A stretch of 64,000 nucleotides of DNA from Fonsecaea monophora (taxonomy: Eukaryota; Ascomycota; Eurotiomycetes; Chaetothyriales; Herpotrichiellaceae), in NCBI RefSeq assembly GCF_001642475.1, contig NW_019173969.1:62001-126000 (forward strand). The letters are read 5' to 3'. The notes under the pieces are model-generated. The model was not told the DNA's origin, did not search any database, and was given only the letters and a program-made list of their open reading frames with translations. The translations under genes and the position numbers were made by a program. Below, piece by piece: positions 33,604-42,780 of the stretch (the stretch's first letter is position 1; every line of letters starts with the position of its first letter).

Positions 33604-34128
33604 GCCGCTCAAGAAGGCGGCGATTCCAGAATTTGTTCAAAAATGTGGGATGTTTCAGTGGGCGCATTTTCACGAGTTTTTGTCTCGTCGCCTCCCCGGA
33701 TTTGAGCCTCGCTTAGTCTCGAAAATTTCCGGCGGATCATTCACTCTACGAAGCGCAGTGCCGACTATGCGAGTTGTATGAAGAAGCATAAACATTGAGG
33801 ATCAGTACAATCCCAGACAGGGTGGTTTTATGCAAGTCAACTATGTTACCCGTTGTCCATGTCAATTACTCTAGAACTATTCGAGAGTGACATGTAATAC
33901 AAAGCAAGTACCCCAATCCTGCTTTGGTTCAGGAGAACGGCGCATCCCAGATGTCTTCATATTGGTGTCCGTACTCGTACTTTAGTCGCCTTGAGTGCCC
34001 AGTGTCCTGCCATGTCACATGAGAATAGCCCTTGTCCAGCTACTATGACCCAAGAGCTGGGCGCCTCTTCACGCAGACCGCTGTTGGATTGATTGCCACA
34101 CTTCTGGCGCCTCAGAGGAATAAGCACA
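33604..34128. other. intergenic, RIX7 promoter
   Basis: About 525 bp between the RIX7 start and the DUF4260 stop, both minus strand. No gene or repeat recognised. Confidence 0.5.
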
Positions 34129-34533
34129 CTATTGCTTCTTCTCATCCGTCTTGCGTGAGAAGCCCAGGTCTCCCAGGTGTGTGTGACTGAAGCTGGTCCC
34201 GTACTTCAGCCCATAGCCCAGCATACGGTCCATGCCAATGTGCGCGAGCCAGCTCAAAGCTAGTCCAGTGATGGTCTTGTTGTCTCGTGCCAATCCAAAG
34301 CATAGAAGAAGTATAGGAGGCGTTTCCGTGTGGAAGGTGTTGTACAAGACAGCGCCGGCTGAGGTGTTGGCGAGATATCCAGCCATGCCCAGATCTGGGG
34401 TCAATAGGAGGGCGGCAAAAGTCCACCAAGACTGTCCGGAACGCGAGTAGGCCCAGATGGTGGAACCGAATATGCAAGCACCTTCGAGCTGCAGGAGCCT
34501 TCGTGGCCAAGTCTTGACAAAGCCGTCGTTCAT
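34129..34533 (-). CDS. DUF4260 family membrane protein
   Basis: Small membrane protein of a family best known from bacteria; function unknown. Single exon of 134 residues, starting MNDGFVKTWPRRLLQLEG; the open frame extends 12 codons further up but without an ATG. The core shows the family pattern: LLQLEGACIFGSTIWAYSRSG, then SWWTFAALLLTPDLGMAGYLANTSAGAVLYNTFHTE, then a hydrophobic segment, then LSWLAHIGMDRMLGYGLKYGTSFSHTHLG. Three to four hydrophobic helices are expected. The conserved polar residues D, H and the HIG-D-GYGLKY motif are intact. It sits in a gene-poor region beside palindromic sequences. No intron and the bacterial-type domain make horizontal origin possible but unproven. Confidence 0.82.
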   Translation of the reverse strand: MNDGFVKTWPRRLLQLEGACIFGSTIWAYSRSGQSWWTFAALLLTPDLGMAGYLANTSAGAVLYNTFHTETPPILLLCFGLARDNKTITGLALSWLAHIGMDRMLGYGLKYGTSFSHTHLGDLGFSRKTDEKKQ

Positions 34534-35378
34534 GGTGCAGGGGCTGGTACTCTGGAGGAATCGTCTCAAGGTCGCAAGGGAGCTGTGGGCAGGATGGAGG
34601 TGCAGAGGCTACAGATGTGGTGGCCTTACTGGATCTATATACAAGTATTCCGTATAGCATTTGCCCAATAATGACGAACAGGCGAAGCTTATAAATACCC
34701 AAAAGCGATCGCTTGGCGCTATCAATGCAATGCCCATTCTCCACAAGACAGTCTCCTGCGACCACGGCTGGCACGGTTTATTAGGTGACATTGGCTCCGT
34801 TCTTGTGCAGATGGCGCTCCCGTGCACTCTGTGGCTTGCTATAGTGCGACATATGGTGCATACGAGTACGAATACGAGTTCATACTCGTATGTATGAGCA
34901 CCGCGTACCTCCGGACGAGATACTCGTGCACCAAGCCATCCCAGACACACTTTGCTGCTTCCGGCTATGGATCGGTGCTTGAAGGCGCTTGTTGACATAT
35001 CATCTATCCACTAAATCTGCTGGTGGGGGCCCTTCTTCGGCCCAAGTCGATAGTTGTTCCTCAGCCTGGTTGCCGTTTAACCACTTCTCCCTCCTCTTTC
35101 TTCTCCATTGCCTCCAGCACACCGGCTGATTGTTCCGTCTGCTTTCGTCTGGTATCGCTCCTTCTACGAAGATTGCGGCCTTCACCGAGGTCACTGTCAC
35201 TGCGCAGTTGCTCGATTCGAGCTCCCTTCCCTCGGTTGCGACGTCCATTGCGAGCGAATTTAGCCCAAAACCAGGCTCCCACATCAGGATAGATGGTTCT
35301 ATCCCGATCCTTCAAACCGACGACCACCGGTGACATGTCGAGCGCATCATTAGTACATCCACAACCACGAAACCGGGT
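34534..35378. other. intergenic, contains hairpin
   Basis: About 850 bp upstream of the DUF4260 gene. Apart from the 10-bp-arm inverted repeat at 34859-34892 and short open frames, nothing is recognised. Confidence 0.45.
34859..34892. repeat. inverted repeat, 10-bp perfect arms
   Basis: Arms CATACGAGTA (34859-34868) and TACTCGTATG (34883-34892) are perfect complements around a 14-nt loop that itself repeats TACGAGT. It lies about 330 bp upstream of the DUF4260 start codon. Confidence 0.8.
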
Positions 35379-35908
35379 TTATCCACCGGTACTGGCTCTC
35401 CCGTTCTGGATCCAGCGTAAGCTCCTTCGGGCGCAATAGCTGGAGTCGGGGCTGTCCGTCTTCCCTATCATCTTTTCTGTTGTCTGCGCTGTCCTCATCT
35501 TCAGACGATCGCGGTCGTGGTCGCATCGTTTTGTCGTCAAGGCCGAGCAGAACAGCATGGAGATGAAAGCGAGTTGTGCATATACCATCAAAATGTCGGA
35601 ACTTGAGGACACAGGCATGCCGGACAGAAGCTAACAAATCTACCTCGCAATGAACTGCTAGGTCAGAGAACGACTTACGACGTTGATGGTGATATTTCAG
35701 AGCTGGAGGCTCGTCTTCGGCCATCGTCTTGCCCATGTTTGGACGTTTGTTCTGGTGCCGTAATGGAGAACATGATCTCGGAAATGAAGCCATCGTCTGT
35801 ATAATCGTGGTTCCAGGTCCACAACTTCTTTAGGGTTCGCAGCTGAGAAGTGCGGTACGCGCGACAAATGCAGAGCTGGAAGCAGGTTGAGCGGAACAAG
35901 ATCCTCAT
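35379..35908 (-). CDS. weak hypothetical gene, two exons
   Basis: No family recognised. A frame starting at 35908 stays open exactly to a GTAAGT donor at 35678, whose TAA gives the frame's stop, the usual look of an exon end. Joining to an acceptor at 35602 (TCCTCAAG) gives exons 35908-35679 and 35601-35379, a 77-nt intron and a 150-residue product. The first exon has a protein-like stretch LKKLWTWNHDYTDDGFISEI; the second has a hydrophobic segment ILMVYAQLAFISMLFCSAL followed by a charged tail. An overlapping frame from 36017 is equally open, and no homology supports either. It may be a gene relic in a gene-poor region. Confidence 0.22.
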
Positions 35909-37088
35909 CCTGCATTGCTATCAGGTCAAATGGGGAACTACAATCGGTTTCTTGTCCGGGACAGGTTTCCACTAGACCTAGGCTGGCAGACCCAGGCTCC
36001 ATTTCATATTGGGTCAAGGTTGTCGCTTCGATGGACTGAATGAATCAATACCAATTCTGATGGGCCTCGGAATCGGTGGTCGGCCTCCCGGATTACCATG
36101 TTCAGATATGAAGATCTTGATAGAAGAAGCCAGCTTGATTCAACACAACAGCAACCTATAAATCTCCTATACCTGGCCAGTGATAGCGAGTGGATACGGT
36201 TGTCCATCTTCTCTGGTCCCTTCATGCTCGCGATCTTCACAGGGTGGACTTGTGGTGCGCAGAAGTGCCTGCCACCAGACACGGTGTTGTCCAAAGGTGG
36301 CTCTCTGCATGCGAAGCGAGCATTACATCCGAACTCTTACGAGGGCGCGCACCAAAAGTACTGTTTACGCTAATTCAAATGACTTACTATGAAAGGAGAT
36401 TTTCTGAGCTTGTAGGCACTCTTACCTATCTCTTAGCTATAAGTCAGATCTAATAGGCGGCCGCCTAAACTATATTTCCAGTCTCGCTAGGCGCTATAGG
36501 CGTCAAGTATTGAGCTCCCATGTCTTCGGGGGCCCTTGTGAGGGCCAACGAAAACAAAGTCTATCGTCTTTTGATACTTTTGGTGCGCGCCTCGGTAGTT
36601 GATGCGCTGTGGTGACTATTACTCCCAAGGCCATAGGCGAAGAAGAGGATGTCCAGGCAGCAGCGCAGCCGCTACCAGAGCGAGTGCCAAGGCTAGTGAG
36701 GCTCAGACGAGGTCCGCAGTCCGGGGAAGAAAGAATTAATTATTGGAGCTGGTGAGGCGAAGGCCAGGCACGCAGGCTCTCGGTGCTAGACTCCGACCCA
36801 GACTGGCTTGCAGCGGGCAGGGCTCTTGTCACCTTAACAGGGCTGACAAACGAGGCATGTGGCATTTCAACTGCTCTTACATTTTCTCACTTTGCTTGTC
36901 TACGCTCCTCAAAGAAAACCGCTAGATATAACTTAGACGCTGTTGTTGACGCCTTTTAACAAGCCACTTTCCCACATGTTACTACCCGTCAGCCTCTGCT
37001 GACAAGCCCGTTTCAACCTCCATGCGCATAACGAACGGCTCGATGATTCGATGATTCGCACTGCTATCTTTAGGCCCATCGTGCCTGG
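35909..37088. other. gene-poor stretch with palindrome
   Basis: About 1.2 kb upstream of the VPS9/ankyrin gene. It holds the perfect palindrome at 36454-36467 and scattered CTA/TAG-rich segments such as CTAGGCGCTATAGGCG near 36487, which look like a decayed repeat. No transposase frame found. Confidence 0.4.
36454..36467. repeat. 14-bp perfect palindrome
   Basis: TAGGCGGCCGCCTA reads the same on both strands. Related GGCG/TAGGCG words follow within 40 bp. It could be part of a degenerate mobile-element end or a binding site. Confidence 0.75.
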
Positions 37089-40000
37089 ATGCCCGTCCTG
37101 AACCCTTTCCTGCGCGCGCTCTTTCAGAGTAGTGTGCTAGGTCATGCGCTCCCCGCCCAGAACTACGTCCTTCTTGTCCCTACGACCGAATCCCTCTTTT
37201 ACGGCCAGGATCGCGAAACCAACAAGAGGTACGCCGACCATGTCGACGACGAAGATTTCCTTGGGAGCCACATCCTCCGAATCATCCCTGCGACGGCGGA
37301 GAAAGATGGGAATGTCCGTGACAGTCGTGGCAAGGCAAAAAACTATTCAACCGTTAATGGGCGCACGGTGATTCTGAAGGAGAACACCGTGTATAGTAAC
37401 AAGGGATTCAAACATCTGAATCAGGCGACTCTTTTGAGCGACTTGCTGTACTATTCGCCAGGAAATGACATGCAACAATGGCTTGTCTACTACATATCGA
37501 AACCTCTGACTGGGCTGTTCGAGGCATTGCCCATCAAACCGGCCATCATCGGAGAGACCAGAATCAACCACGCAATACCTGGCTCCTCGTCCTCATCATC
37601 TGAGCCCCCCACACCGAAAAAGAAAGACATCAAGACCTTTGGACAACTATTGGAAAACTTTCCTATGATACAGCGACAGATGCAACCCGGACTAGAAAGA
37701 TTGTTTAACGAGTTCAGCAAGGAATTAGGAAAGCCTCTCCCACCGCCACCCTCGCGCAGTCCAACACCCAGTACTTTAGATGGGACGACTCAAGCTTCGG
37801 AAACCGGGTCTGTCAGATCGAACGGGTCCGTTAAGTTGCCGTTCAACTCTCCCGCCTATTTCGAGGATGAGGAAGATCTTATGCGAACAGCCCTGGAGAC
37901 TGCTGTCACAGCTGCGATTGATTTGTTCCAAGGCGTCGACAAGCAGCAGCTTTCCTACTTGGGTGCCACAACCGATCTGACGGGTCCTGATGTGGAGAAA
38001 CTGATCGAGCGTTACGTGGCAGAATATGTCCATCCTACTTTATTATTCCCTCGCCTGTGTTCATTTCATAAGGCGCAAGATCAAGAACTTGATAGGCGGA
38101 TACGACAGATGGATTGTTTAGACGTCTCTCAGGTTGGCATAGTCCTCGAAGACGGTAGAAAGGGCAAAAGAGACCTCATCAACCGGGTCAACCGTGGTGT
38201 CGCGGTGTTTCGAAGGATGGGCGTTGCCGGGAGTCCTCAAGAAATGCTCGACATCCTTCTCGAGACCCAAAAAGTGGTGTCGGAGCCACAAGGCATTTCA
38301 GACGAAGAAAAAAGGGCTGTGGCTGCAATGACAATAAACGCAGATATTCTGGTGTCCATGCTCCTGCTGGTGGTTGTCCGCGCCTCCGTTAGGCATCTTC
38401 AGGCAAGATTGTCCTATATGCAGCGCTTCATCTATATTGACGACGTCGAAAGTGGCGAAATCGGATATTCTCTGAGTACATTGGAGGCTGTCCTGACATA
38501 TCTCGCAAGAGATGCTGTTGGTTTGCGAAAGGCATCAAAGCAAAATCAATGGCTGTGGAAAGCCGTAAAAACCGGAAACATTGATGAAGTCAAATCAATA
38601 TTCGAAGAGTCGGCTATCTTATCAGACGACCTCGTCGATGAACCTGCAGAGATCCCATTGTCCAGAGCAACAACAGCATCAGCCAAATCGTCCGAATCAT
38701 GTCCGAGAGTGACGTTATCGCGAACTTCGTCGAGTGAGGGTGGCCTGTCACATGTATTTCCTTTTCAGGCAGCCGAGAGAAAGAATTTGCTACCCAAGCA
38801 GAAGAAGAAGGTGCAAATGGCAGCTAGGAGCATGTCAGTCTCATCAGCGTATTCACAATCCTCTCGGGCCGCGACAATTGAGACATCGCTGAGCGGGATT
38901 GAGGGCGACACGTCTGTGCAGAGTCTGGCTCAAACACAGGATGCTGCGGGAAATTCGGTCCTGATGATGGCAGTCGAAAACCAGCGATCAGAATGCCTTC
39001 GATACCTGTTGAGTCTTACAGAATATTACAGTACTGAAGCAGTGTTGTCAGATGTAACACAGGAAGGGGCTACATTACTGAGCGCCGCAGTACAGTTGGC
39101 CAACATGGATTTGGTTGATATCATCCTCGGCTATGTCGAACAACACGCCGACGAGCAAGTATTCCGCGAATATCTATCTGTAAAGGACTCTCGAGGACGG
39201 AGTGTGGCACACTACCTGTTCAATACTCCTCAGCTGATCAAGAGACTCGCAAATGTCCTTCCGTGGCGGCAAAAGGATAGAATCGGCCATACCCCCTTGT
39301 TCGCGATTTGCCGGACTTATGACCACCCTGACTATAGCAGCATGGTTTCCGAAGCCCTGACCGCTGCAAAGGAAGCTCAACACGAAGGGGGTCCACTCCG
39401 TGTGGAAGACCACATGGACAACAAGGGCAACTCCTTGCTGCATATCGTCAATGATGCTGCCATCCTCCAACGGATCCTACAAACTTGCGAAGTCGATCTG
39501 AATGCCATGAACGACAAAAAATTTACCCCCTTGATGCTGGCAAGCAAGTACGGGAGAGTAGACATGGTTCGAATTTTCCTGAGCGACCCACGAATAGATT
39601 TGCATCTACGCGAGTCTCGTGGGCTAACTGCTGTGGAACTGGCGAAAGATGACGAGGTGCGGAATCGGATTGACGACTTGACCTTGTTCTCGCCTTCCAA
39701 TACAGCCGATGCTACGGGACGGATTACAGCAATTGTCCGGTCATTCTTCGTCGAGGATGGTTCAACAAGATTTATTCTCAAGTCGGGTGCTCCAAACCCT
39801 GCGGTCTCAAGCACAACCTATACCATCACCACAAGCCGGCGCTCCTTACAAGACTTCGAAAACCTGGCAAAATGGCTCTTGATGGATTTTCCAGCGTCAT
39901 ACATGCCGACGGTGCTAGCCTCGAACTTCCGCAATCCATTCCAGCTACACTCCCGACCATCCCGTGCCGCGTTGTATGATATACAAACCAATCTCGACCG

Positions 40001-40877
40001 GTTCCTGAAAATTCTATTGAAACATCCTACTTTCTCCACGCACGAAATGCTCTGGGAATTCTTCCTCGTCCCAGATATGCAGCAAGAACAGACAGCGGAT
40101 CGAGCCCGCCTGAAGGCAGAACTGATACAAGAAAAGATTAACGATGAATATGACCCTCTCATTTCTCGGGCAGACATGATTGCTGTGGACGGTCTGGTTT
40201 CTCATTCGAGAGACATTGTACGGAAAATCAACATCTGCACCAGGTCGTCCATCCGGAAGGGTCATGCTTATGTTCAAGCACAGGCGGATTTTGCAGAGGC
40301 GTTGAGCTTATGTTCGGTGGCCTTTGCAACGATGGGAACACCTGCAGCGACACTTTCGAAGATGCACGTCGACGCTTTTTTGAAATTTGCGGCTTTGATG
40401 CATTCTGAGCCGGCGAGTTCTCCTCTGCAGAACTACATTTGCAGTTTGTCCTCGTTTCAATCGACAGTTGCGGCTGTGCAATCCGCACTACTGAAGCCGA
40501 GCGCATTGATTGACCGGATCACGGCCGCCCAAAGAGCGATGGAGAAGGATAAGTCAAACTTGGCGAATAACTCGACTCCTAGAAAAGGAGTCTTAAAGAA
40601 TCTCAATCTGCCTTTTCCGGGCACGGAGGAATCACGTATAAAGGTCGTTAAAGATACGGAGAAGAAGATCTTGGAGAGAGGATTGGAGATCGAGAAATTG
40701 GGCCGAGAACTGAGATATTCTCAGGAGGTGGTTGTTGGAGAGCTGGCCGGTTGGACAACCTGGAGGCAAGAAATGGGCCGCGGAGAGATGAAGAGGCTTG
40801 CTCGAGGGATTGTGGTCCGGGAGCAGGAACGGCTGAAGGCTATGGAAAGAGTCCTCAGAGCATTGAAGGGGAGCTGA
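37089..40877 (+). CDS. VARP/Vrl1-like VPS9-ankyrin-PX(-BAR) protein
   Basis: Probable guanine-nucleotide exchange factor for endosomal Rab5-type GTPases, in a family that includes yeast Vrl1 (VINE SNX-BAR coat) and animal VARP/ANKRD27. Single exon, 1262 residues. Residues about 260-490 form a VPS9 domain (FPRLCSFHKAQDQELDRRI, and ADILVSMLLLVVVRASVRHL ending in RFIYIDDVESGEIGYSLSTL). Ankyrin repeats span about 615-870 (DAAGNSVLMMAVENQRSECL, DKKFTPLMLASKYGRVDMV). A PX-like domain covers about 878-1000 (SRRSLQDFENLAKWLL, LDRFLKILLKHPTF). The last ~250 residues are helical, a probable BAR region. Pro/Ser-rich linkers separate the parts. The start is the first ATG, with no splice site needed. Confidence 0.83.
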   Translation: MPVLNPFLRALFQSSVLGHALPAQNYVLLVPTTESLFYGQDRETNKRYADHVDDEDFLGSHILRIIPATAEKDGNVRDSRGKAKNYSTVNGRTVILKENTVYSNKGFKHLNQATLLSDLLYYSPGNDMQQWLVYYISKPLTGLFEALPIKPAIIGETRINHAIPGSSSSSSEPPTPKKKDIKTFGQLLENFPMIQRQMQPGLERLFNEFSKELGKPLPPPPSRSPTPSTLDGTTQASETGSVRSNGSVKLPFNSPAYFEDEEDLMRTALETAVTAAIDLFQGVDKQQLSYLGATTDLTGPDVEKLIERYVAEYVHPTLLFPRLCSFHKAQDQELDRRIRQMDCLDVSQVGIVLEDGRKGKRDLINRVNRGVAVFRRMGVAGSPQEMLDILLETQKVVSEPQGISDEEKRAVAAMTINADILVSMLLLVVVRASVRHLQARLSYMQRFIYIDDVESGEIGYSLSTLEAVLTYLARDAVGLRKASKQNQWLWKAVKTGNIDEVKSIFEESAILSDDLVDEPAEIPLSRATTASAKSSESCPRVTLSRTSSSEGGLSHVFPFQAAERKNLLPKQKKKVQMAARSMSVSSAYSQSSRAATIETSLSGIEGDTSVQSLAQTQDAAGNSVLMMAVENQRSECLRYLLSLTEYYSTEAVLSDVTQEGATLLSAAVQLANMDLVDIILGYVEQHADEQVFREYLSVKDSRGRSVAHYLFNTPQLIKRLANVLPWRQKDRIGHTPLFAICRTYDHPDYSSMVSEALTAAKEAQHEGGPLRVEDHMDNKGNSLLHIVNDAAILQRILQTCEVDLNAMNDKKFTPLMLASKYGRVDMVRIFLSDPRIDLHLRESRGLTAVELAKDDEVRNRIDDLTLFSPSNTADATGRITAIVRSFFVEDGSTRFILKSGAPNPAVSSTTYTITTSRRSLQDFENLAKWLLMDFPASYMPTVLASNFRNPFQLHSRPSRAALYDIQTNLDRFLKILLKHPTFSTHEMLWEFFLVPDMQQEQTADRARLKAELIQEKINDEYDPLISRADMIAVDGLVSHSRDIVRKINICTRSSIRKGHAYVQAQADFAEALSLCSVAFATMGTPAATLSKMHVDAFLKFAALMHSEPASSPLQNYICSLSSFQSTVAAVQSALLKPSALIDRITAAQRAMEKDKSNLANNSTPRKGVLKNLNLPFPGTEESRIKVVKDTEKKILERGLEIEKLGRELRYSQEVVVGELAGWTTWRQEMGRGEMKRLARGIVVREQERLKAMERVLRALKGS

Positions 40878-41341
40878 TTGATAGCCATGTTTGGATCCCG
40901 AGGCCTGCAAAGAATTGGCGGCTTCAAGGGTACAGGGACAGAGATGGGTCGCGTGTCTTGCTTTTCTTTGTACCTAATGTTTTTGTGGCAAGCGAAGGAT
41001 ATCGATGGGGTCGAATTGGCGTGTGTGTGTATAAAACCTGCGACAGCGGATGGGGTCGATTCATCAGTCAATCATACCCAGCCGGGATGGGATTCTAATA
41101 TAGACCAGCATGTTGTACATTCTTCGTCGTCAAGACGTTCCATGCGTTCTTTTGTACTGATTGTCTTATTCCATTCGTTCGTTCGATCATACATTCTTCT
41201 GGGTTCCACTTAATTGCGTCTCGTCTCATCGTCATGCCAGGCAGGCCAGCGCTGGATGGAACTCAGGCGCGGCCAAGACTCTATACCGCTTCACATCTCC
41301 GCCTGCTCTATTCCCCATCCTTTTGGTGCGTAATAAGTCAA
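40878..41341. other. intergenic between convergent genes
   Basis: About 460 bp of 3' flank from the VPS9/ankyrin gene and the I78-like gene. Nothing else recognised. Confidence 0.5.
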
Positions 41342-41841
41342 TCAGCCATGCGTGACCTTCTTGACTGTCCCGTCCTTATCGACGTGAATGTTCAGCCTGT
41401 TTTATGCAAAAAGGTGGAAAAGGTGCAGAGTGTTAGCCTGGAACAGTTCTTGACAAGACGACAAGTAGATTTCTCGGTCGTGCCTCGCTCGTTCCTCTTC
41501 GTCTTCCATCACTACCTACCGCTTGAATGCTTCATCCTTCATTCATTCACTCATTCACTCAAACAACCAAGCCACACACAATAAACAACACGAGCATACC
41601 AAAAAGGACAGGAGAAAAAAAAAATGGTCCGTACGTACCGGTCCGGGTTATGGTCCATGGTCATCATGCCGCCCTCCTCGACGACGCGGTGGTTCTGCGG
41701 CAGGTCCTTCTTGGCAAACTGCGTCTCGTTGCTCGTCTCGCCCAGCCTCTTGCCCATCAGCTTGTTCATCCATTCCCCGGTGTTTGCGTTGCTGCCACCG
41801 CTGGAGCCGGTGTTGGTAATGCCGGGGACGACGAGAGGCAT
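41342..41841 (-). CDS. I78-type protease-inhibitor-like small protein
   Basis: Resembles the proteinase inhibitor I78 fold (potato-inhibitor-I-like) found in many fungi; the target protease is unknown. Exon 1 is 41841-41639, exon 2 is 41396-41342, separated by a 242-nt intron (GTACGT...AACAG). The split CG|G arginine gives NPDRLNIHVDKDGTVKKVTHG. Product 85 residues. Landmarks: MPLVVPGITN, WMNKLMGKRLGE, FAKKDLPQNHRVVEEGGMMTMD and the I78 signature HNPDRLNIHVD. No signal peptide is seen, so it is probably cytosolic. The intron is long for this genome but both ends are good and only this join restores the signature. A GGTGAG tandem repeat lies in its promoter. Confidence 0.82.
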
Positions 41842-42780
41842 CTTTGTAAAGTTTTGGGAAGGGAGATACGGGGTAGATAGGTGGTGAGGTAGGTAGTGTC
41901 AAGGATCAAGGATCTGTGTGAGGTGAGGGTGAGGGTGAGGGTGAGTGTGTGAGGTGGGAAGTCTGTCTTTTGTCAATGGTATACTGAGGGAGAGAGGGGG
42001 ATTGATATCGCTACTGTCACGGTGGGATAAATTCCAGTTCAGGTATACCAGAAGAAGAAAAAAGAAAAAGGCGAAAGGAAGAAATGAAATGGGGAGACTG
42101 ATAAGAGGGCCTTTTTGTACAAATCTTGTTCCGTTTGATTGATTGATGCCTGGTCCTTGTCCCTCACATGCCTGATGATATACAGTTTTGCGTGCCCAGA
42201 TGGGGAGGCACAGAGGGAACAGCCATGACGTCGTTTAACCGAGACTAAGCAGCCTTTGGTGCAACTCCTTCCTGCGTCATTGACAATTGAACAAGCAAGC
42301 CCTGAGGTCAAAATTTGTTGTACGAGGCACGTGTACAATTAATTGCACCACCCCCCATAAGACACTTTTCTCGAGCGAAGAATTACTTTGTTATTTTTTG
42401 AAGCCCCTTCCCACCCTCTCCCTACTTGAAGAGGCAAACGTGGCTGGTCAAGTTAGCAGCCCTTATCCATGACTTATCCAGATTTGCCCCCTTCCCGGCC
42501 CTCCGTGGAGGCCCGTTTGATGTCAGGATCCATGGTGCCATGCTCGTCAAAAGGGATAAAAGTACATTTGCTTTGGAATTCCTTCTCCAACAGCCAGCCA
42601 TCAAGTTTGGAACAAGAATGTTGATCTAAAAGCACACACATCAGGACCGAGATGAGTTTGATCCTGATAACAGACACACGCATAAGAGGGTAGAATCCAC
42701 CTTTGTTTCCACAGGTTGCTCTCGTTTAAGTGCGAAGATATCGGCATCCTCGACTGCAACTTTTTTGGCACCAGAGAGAT
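41842..42780. other. intergenic, about 940 bp
   Basis: Promoter of the I78-like gene on the left and 3' flank of TIM44 on the right. It contains the hexamer repeat at 41922-41945 and a purine-rich tract near 42050-42090. No gene supported. Confidence 0.45.
41922..41945. repeat. GGTGAG tandem repeat, four perfect units
   Basis: Four contiguous GGTGAG hexamers, followed by imperfect GTGTGAGG units. They lie 81-104 bp upstream of the I78-like start codon, where the coding-strand sequence reads CTCACC repeats. Confidence 0.85.

Noticed and set aside
36440..37080. Intact transposon or transposase in the gene-poor stretch
   Set aside because: No transposase or reverse-transcriptase frame, no terminal repeats of useful length.
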